From Gavia stellata (lineage: Eukaryota > Chordata > Aves > Gaviiformes > Gaviidae): a stretch of DNA of 64,000 nucleotides. How positions within the stretch are numbered: position 1 is the stretch's first letter; each line of letters begins with the position of its first letter. Positions 52,601-61,600 of the stretch are shown here, piece after piece. The notes beneath the pieces were generated by a model. The model saw nothing but the letters and a program-made list of their open reading frames with translations. It made no database searches and was not told the origin of the DNA. The position numbers and the translations under genes are program-made. The stretch is from contig NC_082595.1 in NCBI RefSeq assembly GCF_030936135.1, positions 78,526,135 through 78,590,134 of the forward strand, given 5' to 3'.

Positions 52601-55600
52601 TTCCAAGGGTAATGTCAACAACTTAAAAAAAAAAAGAATCAACACACACACAAAAAAATCAAATAATTACAGAGAGTAAACAAAATTTGAAAATGTCATC
52701 ATGGTGCCTTAATAGGGGTGTAGCTCACATGGGGATGGTCTCATTCCTCTCTGTGAACCAGGCTCTCAGCATGCAAACTGACGTGTGGCAAGCATGGTAC
52801 ATTGCAGTTAGACACTGTGATCCAAGCAGCACCGAGAAGCATAGTGCTACTACGTTCTCCACACTTTGTGATGCCCTGGAGTATTTCCTGATTAAAATAC
52901 ACAACAATTCCCAACTAAAATTTTCCAGCTTTTGATTTTCAGCACAGAGTCTAAAACTTGGGCAGGCGAAAGCCAGCCAGCAGAGCAAATGCCACTCCTT
53001 GAGCTCTGCAAGGACATGGCAGGATAGAGATGGTGTCACTGAATACAGATACACAGGTGGGATGAATATGGTTCACTCTGCCCACTGCCTAATTTTCAAC
53101 CTCTGCGCCTCAAGCAGAGATCAGAAATGTTTGCTCACACGTGGTTTTACCAAAGCAGAAATAACAACCACCTAGGAAATGCATATGAATTATCTTCTAA
53201 AATGCATTTTTCATCTGAAAAAAAAATAACTATATAAAACCAACATGTTTTTTCTGAGCAAACTTGTCCTTGTAAACAAAATCATTTGCTCTTTAATTCC
53301 GTCAGCCCAGAAGAAAGAGGAAAAGAAAGAGAAGATGGGCTTTTCTTCCAGTTCTCCTGATTCCAACAGAGCAGTAATTCAAATACTAAATGCAGAGTCA
53401 CAGATATCTTTTTACTAGTAGGAGTTCTTAAAAATCTAACATCTTTGTTTTAAGCATACAGACCTTTTCTCATAAATGATACAGCTTTTGATTTAATATC
53501 CTCTCTCAGCTGCCTGGTTTTAGTCAGGTATTGCAAAACATAAACATTTGGAGCAAAATTGATCATATTCTGTTCACCGCAGCCATAAGGCATCTTAATC
53601 AATGATGACAAACCATTAATAGAAGGTCCAAGTAAATCACCTGAAAGATAAAATTTAATTAAAATAAATTAAAGCCTATTGCAAATAAATGCATACCTCA
53701 CACATAAAGGGTGGTATCATCTAAACTGGGAGAAAATATGATACATTAGGAACGTTTGTACTAAACGCCACTAACCAGGCAGAAAAGATATTTCATCTTC
53801 TGATCAACTTTGTGCCCACTGACCCTTCTCCCCACAGATCTTTCCAACTACAGAGTAATTTCAAAGAGCCACCATTAAAAAAAAAAAAAAAACAAAACAA
53901 AAGATACAAAATACATTTAATCCAGGAAAATGTTTCAGTAATGGTACATATTTGGAACTTCCTGGATTTCTTCTCTCACCCACAGTTAATCAAAGTCTAG
54001 AAACAACAATGAGTCGGGTTCTAGGTTTTATTCTGCAGACAAGCAGAATTAAAAGAGGATACTAGCAAACTTTGCAGGACCTTCCTTATTAAAATCTAAC
54101 TCCCTCTCTAACTCTGAAAATGCATAGTCAATACCATAATATCATAAATTAAACAAATTAAAGGAATAACTCCATGCATGAGGTCTTCCTATGCTTAGTC
54201 TAATGCATGATCGTAAATTATTTTGAATTAATGATTCAACCTATTAATATAGAAATTTAATAAAAATCAATGCAGTTCCCTAAAAACCAATAAAGCAACA
54301 GCCATACTGGACAAAATCTTGTAAGGGTCTTCCAGCAGTGACTCTGAGAGAAGCTCTGGCAAATCCTGCTGGGGTAGCTTAGATTATTACACACCAGCCT
54401 CCCTGCTCTACTTGACAGAGTTTATGACTTCCAGTTACTACTGACAACTGCTCTGTTCTTTAAAAACCACCTATGCCTGCAGTGGAAGATGTCAGCAGCT
54501 GGATTATGGACACATGTATCTAAGATACTGAGTTCAACAAAAGTCCAGCAGGCAAAAAACTGTTTAAAAAAAATATAGCTGACCAGTAAATAATAAAGAT
54601 GGAAACAGAGTAAGATAATCCTTACCAACAGCAGTGACTTGCACTCTCTCACTGCCACTTACAACATCAGAGGGAAAAGTGAAATCCAAAGTTTTTGAAA
54701 CTGCTTGTGGTTTATTCCCAGTCAAATCCAAAAGGACTGTCTGAGAATATGTCTGTTCAAATCCTTCAGCCTACCAAAATAAAGACAGGATTATTGCAGT
54801 CTCCAACAGTTTGTTGTTTTTAGGACAGGAGTTGTGTGGTTACTGTACTGAGGGATCTAAAACACTGTCAGGTATTTTGTGCTGCTTGCTAACACATCAA
54901 GAACCTGAGCTATTGGCCCATCCAAACAGACACAGAAATGTTTTTCTTATAAAGACCTACCTTTGCTATTTGCTTCTCGAGACCAGGTATCAACTACAAA
55001 AGTACACCCGCAAAGTCAATGACAGCATCTCTGATCCCAGTGGGCTGCATGCCAAGCATGGAGCTCCATGGCTGAGCACGTGCCAAGGCCTGAGGTGGTA
55101 CCATTCGTGCTGTCTGCAACCCTACAGCCTGTCATACATGGAGGACTTAAACTGAAGTTAGGTACGTGACCATAAAGGGTTCGTTTCCCCATGCACGCAA
55201 AATCACTTGAGAAAAATTGTCCTTGAAGCAGAGAAAATAAATGGGTTTCTTTCCTCAGCCTACACCTTAGTCTAGCAGGCTTTCACTCTCTTCTGCACAA
55301 CTGGACTTCAACAGAAAGGGCAGTCAGTGGCTCCACCTGAAAACAGCTCACAACCCTGCAGGCTAGTGGTTTTAAGAGGTCTAAGGAAAGGCTGAGAGAG
55401 CTGGCTCTGTTCAGCCTGGAGAAGAGAAGGCTCAGGGGAATATCATCAATGTGTATAAATACCTGAAGGGAGGGTGTAAAGAAGATGGAGCTAGGCTCTT
55501 CTCAGTGGTGCCCAATAGCAGAATACAAGGCCACGCACAGAAATTGCAATAAAGGGCTTTCCTTTTAAATATTAAAAAATACTTTTAACTGTGAGGGTGT

Positions 55601-58600
55601 TCAAACACTGGAATAAGATGCCCAGAGCGGTTGTGAAGTCCCTGTCCTTGGGGATATTAAAAACCTGAGTGTACATAGTTCTGAGCATCCTGCCGTAGTT
55701 GATCCTGCACTGAGTGGGAAGGTTGGACTACTCCCTTCCAACTTCAACTATTCTCTCATTCTATGATGTTAAGCATTTATTTTAGGATAGATGTACAAAT
55801 ATCTACCAACTTCCACTGAAACAGAGCCTAACATGAATCATACTTAGATGTCCAAAGTTAGGCAAGTCTTATCAGTTTCTGGTTTATCAGAAAGTCTGGG
55901 GGCTAAATTTCCACCACTAGCAAAATATAGAAATGTTCATATAAAATAGGCTTTGAACTAAAGCCAGGCAAAATTGATTGCACTTATCCATAACACAGTT
56001 ATTTGGTCCACTCTCCACAGGTTATTAAGCTAGCCGTAGCTAGCCAGGGGTTCACGGATGCACAAATAGGTTTCACCTTGCTTTCAGAAGCATTTGATGC
56101 ATTGTCTGTTGTAGAACAGATCTATGTGTTTATTCCTGGAAGGGGTTCTAAAGAATTTTAAAGGAGAAATTATTTTAAAGAAGCATTTCCCACTTAAAGC
56201 CACCTGACCCAAAACCAACCTTACAGAGCAAGAGGCAGACAAGTAAATTGGTTTGCCTTTTTGTTGCACTCTGTTGTCTATTTTAGGGAACAATTTATTT
56301 CAGGAACAAACCAAGCTGCAGACTGTTTACCTTTACTAAAACTTTCTGGATGATAGCATCAGAAGCAGCAGATGATATTGCTGTCACTTTGATGGGAATC
56401 TCTCCCAGCTGTTTCGGCTTGATTGGGAATTGAACCATTTTCCCATCTTCACTTGGTACAGATACAGACTGTTGATTTTCTGTAGCATTTATTTCATTGG
56501 ATGTTAGAATAATTTCAAAAGCATCATTCATATCCAGGATCACAGTAACCTGTAAATACAGTAACATTTGCAATACGAAGTGTTACAAGCTGCCATAAGC
56601 TGTCGTAAGCTGCCACCTTTCTTGTGTATAGAGAAATAGCTTTATGAAAACAAAGCTACTTATGAAAATAAATAGCCCACTGAAGAAAATATTAAAGTTC
56701 TCACAAGAGAAAGATGTGGTCTCCACTGGTGATGAAAACCCTACAGTGTCTAGTAACATTCAAGTACAAAGAGACTGTTATTTTACCTCAGCTTCTTCTT
56801 TCAAATAATTAAAGATGTTCACTTCCAAAATGAACTGCTCTCCTCTGATGACAGAATATGGAAGGTTCAGGAAAATGAAAAAAGGTTGAAAAGCTTCTAG
56901 CTGCAAAACAAAATCAGCAGTGAACACCTACAAACAGATACTAGCAAGAAAACGACTATACAACTTGTCTTCTGATCACTTTCAAATTCAGATGACAGAG
57001 TATGTTTACTTGTACTCTACAGTAACAAAATGTATTACTGCAGGGCTGAAGCAGAAGCCAAAGATGCTTCTGGTCGTTAGCACCTTTGTGGGAACTCAGT
57101 GGCGCCATTCAGATGAGAGCTGCTGACAGCTTTGACAGGGCAAGTTCTAACAGAGGCACCTGAATTGGGACTAAGAGTCTATCATCTGGCAAGTTTGGAA
57201 GCTGTGATCTGTCCTGAGATCTCATTAAGGTAACTGTGAACTGATTTGAGTGCACAAGTAATGGATGATTAAGAATCTGTCCACTGCTCTATCTCCATGT
57301 CAATATAGAAACCCATATTGGAATAGAAAATAACTAACTCTCCCAAACTCTGTAATTCACAAAGACCTTAGAATGATGTGTTATTTTGTAAGATTAATCT
57401 TGGCATAAGTTCTTTAGTTATATTTCTAAAAATATGTATTTTCTCAATTAAAAGAAAAACTGCAGAAATATACCAGCAAGCAGTTACTTTTATCTGTGAA
57501 CAGAGGTTTTTGGATGAAGTCTTGGCTCTAAGAAGTCAGTGGTAAGCTCTCATCAAGCTGAATGGGATCAAAATTTCACTGTTTATGAACATCTGTACAG
57601 TAAGAATGACTGAAGCATGATACCCTTTTTATTGAAATGTCAACCAAAAATGGTTTTAATTTGGTTTTCATTAAAAAATTCTTCCAAGTGTTTTGAGTTG
57701 CAGATCCGAAAACCCTTCAGCTTTCTTTCTAGCTAGCAAATATTCGAACATTTTCTTTTCAAAACTTTGAAAAGTTGTATGCTAAAGCTTTTAGATATTA
57801 GACATTAGAGAAGTTCTGATGGAGAATATTTGGTTAGTTCTTAGTTGAGATTTTCCCTATGTACCTACTTTCTTTGTCTTTTTTGTTTGCTTTTCTCTTG
57901 CAATACTAAAGTTTTACACTCAGGAATATTCTGGTATATTACAATGAAATACGATAGGGTAAAAGTATCGACACCCTGTGTAGTAGAAGTCAAATAAAAA
58001 CAAGATGCAAAGCAGTAAATGACATTAAGCACGCAGATGTCACTTATTTATTTCCCCATTACAGTTTTCATGCATTTCTTTCATTTGCCTCTCTGTATGG
58101 TACTGATTAACATGTTTCAGCCATATGAACTCTAAGCACAATCTAAACATCCCAGAGAGGGTGAAGTACTGAACAGTGCATGTGGGTGATTATAGTTAAA
58201 TAATAATCTCAACATCTGTTCTACTTGCAGCCTTCTCAAATTTGAGGATGAAAGGCCAAGTATATATTTCCATACAGTTTGAATCAGAAAACAATTCCTC
58301 TTTCTGTCTCATCTCTGCCAAGCCGAGTGAAAGAAACGAGAATCATGATTCCAGTCTCAAAGGAGCCTTAGCCGCAAAATCCAGATCGGGCTCCAAATTC
58401 TGTGGTGCAGTTATGATCAGGATGTTCAAAGCACATGTTCTGTGTCTGGTGTAGCAGCCAACTATGAAATCTGGACCTAGATCTCGGTTTGGATCCCAAA
58501 AGTTGCCCCTCCCCAAGAATTTGAGGGCATGAGAACATAAATGGGTAAACAGCTGTCTCCAAGCTATGCCTGTACTAGTCCTGGTATCAAGTTGGAAATC

Positions 58601-61600
58601 TATGACCCAGTACGGCACAGTTTCAACCTTTCTAACCTTAGGCACTTAAGTGGAGTTGTGTCAGTTAGGAACATAGTTTCTCTAGGATATTTACATAATG
58701 AATGGAAGGAGATAACCACCTTCAGAGGATTATTCAACGTATATAAAATACTAGCTAAATGAGACTTCAAAAAGTAATTCCTATTTTAAACAGGCTAAAT
58801 AACTCTGTCTAAGAGCTGTTTCCATGAATACCGAGTGAGCCTAAGACAACTGCACTTGTACATTGAGAATCTCAGGTTAGAGATCTAACCTGAAGAATGC
58901 TGAATTTAACTTAAATTGCTGAACTCCTTGAACACTTGGAAGCACAAAAAGAGCCTCAGGAGACAGGAACTTGGCAGCAAGAAGTACCTCATCCCACTGC
59001 TGGCTCTCAGTGTCCACTCTGCTCCTCAAACTAAGTCACCCAAAAAGTAGCACCTATGTTTAGTCCAAGACTGATTTTGACAGATAAACAAAAGCAAGGC
59101 CAGAATTTAGTCTTTAAGCAATTCACCCATCCTCCCTCCTGGGGTAAGTGTTAGCAGAGCAGTGCAGTGGCATGACCTTTCCAGCAGACAATGTGCCTCT
59201 CTCATCCCAGCCCCCTCTTCCCAGCTAATCTGCACAAACCTCCCTGAATGCACTATCAACTCATGGAAAGCCCTCTTGGCAGAGGCAAGAAAACATGGAA
59301 ACACACGTGGAGCAGAGCAGTGGCATGATCTTTCCAGCAGACAACGTGCTTCTCTCATCCCGGCCACCTCTTCCCAGCTAGTCTGCGCAAACCTCCTTGC
59401 ATGCACTATCAACTCATGGAAAGCCCTCTTGGCAGAGTCAAGAAAACATGGAAACACGCTGTCCTCAGGCAGTCATTCCCCCTTTCTACATAGGAAGATT
59501 CTGAAGTGGGCACATCCTGAAAGTGCTCTAACAAAAAAACTGCTCCAGCAGAAATAGGCACCTAAGTATCTGTGTAATGTCTGAGATATTTATATGAGCA
59601 GGAAGGGGAGGCAGATATGTCTTCAGTGATGTTTTCTTTTCAGTTTGAATACACACAGCTTCTCGATCACTTTATTAATATAAGGAAACAGCTGCTCTTA
59701 GAACTAAAATACAGCTTCCAGTAATAACCTACAGTGTTACCAGCATTTAAAGGAGAACTGTGTAGTGCCACGTACCTCCACGGGAGCAGTCGTCACTCCA
59801 AGCCCGCTGTTTTCAGACATCACAAAAGCACTGGCTACCCAGGATGTGATGGTATCAGGTACAATGACTTCCATTGTGGTGTCTGTGTCAGATCTGATGG
59901 CAGAAGGGGAGAGCAGACTTTCAAAAGCATCCATTTACAGACATCAGTAAGTGAACACAAATGTTTAAAGTGCATCAAAAATTAAGTCCAAACTCTTGGC
60001 AGGAAAAGCTGATTATCTTTTTTCTTTTCCTAATAATTTAGAAATGGTTGTGATGGAATCAAAATGATTAAAAATAAATTAAATTATTTTAAATTACATG
60101 AATTGAAGGTAATTACATTGACTCATATTACATGTAATCAACTTTTACAGATCCTTGAAAATAATCCCAGATGACAGTTGCTTCCCAAACTTCTCAGCTG
60201 TGAAAGAATACAAGATTTGTGCTTCACGACACAGCTCAGATTTCACCACCATTTGACAGTTTGAACCGCTCACTGAATTAGGTGCAGACAGGAACAGATT
60301 TCCCTTTCTGGGCTAATCACCATCTTCTCATGTACTGTAGAGAAAAAGACTGGGTGTCCCTATCTGTTATCTCCCTGCCTGTAAAAGGAAGAGAGTTTCT
60401 TTTGTCTCCAGAATTTTTACCTAGTTTCTATTGAAACTACAAGGCCTTCAGTCAGGCATTGTCCTATTTTGTGCAGTTGTACACCACCTCATTTGGTGGG
60501 TGTCCAATCTCACTTGTGGCCTCTAGGTGGTAGTAGAATATAAATAATACTACATTTTTAAGCAGTGTTCTTCAGTACCAGTGCAGAATGCTACTAAAAC
60601 CTACAAAATAATAACGGCAAGTGTAAATCAGTTTCCATTTGCTTCTAATCTTGTACCTAGTTTTAGTGTCGATCCAAAGCCAAGTCTCTGGAAAATGTGT
60701 CCTCACATAAAGATTGCTGAAATCAGGAGGTCCATTTTTAGATACCGGCATATCACCACCGAAACCATCCTCTATGGGTATCATTCCACCATCTACAAAA
60801 TAAAAAATATTGTCCTAACTACAAATATCTAGGTTTAAGAAAAACCAAATTAATACAGTTAAGAAAAGTCAAATTAATATAGTGTTTGGAGTATAATCTA
60901 TAGCTTTGTTACATGTGGTAACACTACTCCATGACATTAGGAAATACTTTTTTTTCTTACTTGTTTTTTTAAGAATAAAAAAAAGTTTCACACCAACTTA
61001 AATTTCTACATGGCCTCTCTGGAGTGCTTATGGAAGTGGTGTAATATGTCTACATATGACAAACCACTGCAACATGTATCAACTAGAACTGCAAATAAAA
61101 ACTCCATTCACCCTCAGACCTTTAACCGGTAGTGTCGCTCAGGACAGCAGCAAAACCAACATTTTTCAAATACTAGTCATATGCATTTTGCATGTCTTGA
61201 ACCTTGGAAACGGTAATGGTTTGCAAGGCTAGATGCAGCCTGTATGCAGTACAGTAAGAAGACCTAATAGGGGCCCTAACCCATGGACCTCCTTCCCCAC
61301 TCAGTAAATTAGATATGGCTACATTTATTTTTATTACTTACAAAGAAAATGTTCCTTATCCTCTTCTAGAACTGCATCAGTTGATACCCACAGGCTGCAT
61401 TTCTGGATAAAATTTATACAGTATATCTCAATACAGAACATTCAGGACATCAACAGTGCTTATCTGTTTTCTTTTTCTTTTCTTTCTTTTTAAGAAAATA
61501 AAGTCGTCATAATAAAGCAATCATAGAACTAAAGCAAGTAATATACAGGAACCAACAAAACCAAGATCACCTGGATCTGAATATTGCCTTAATGACTGAA

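Noticed and set aside
59157..59462. Could the tandem repeats be a CRISPR array or satellite?
   Set aside because: Only two long units without spacers, in a vertebrate intron; a simple duplication explains it.
59107..59557. 116- and 131-codon frames through the tandem duplication
   Set aside because: Explained by a repeat period divisible by three; open on both strands, no domain, intronic.
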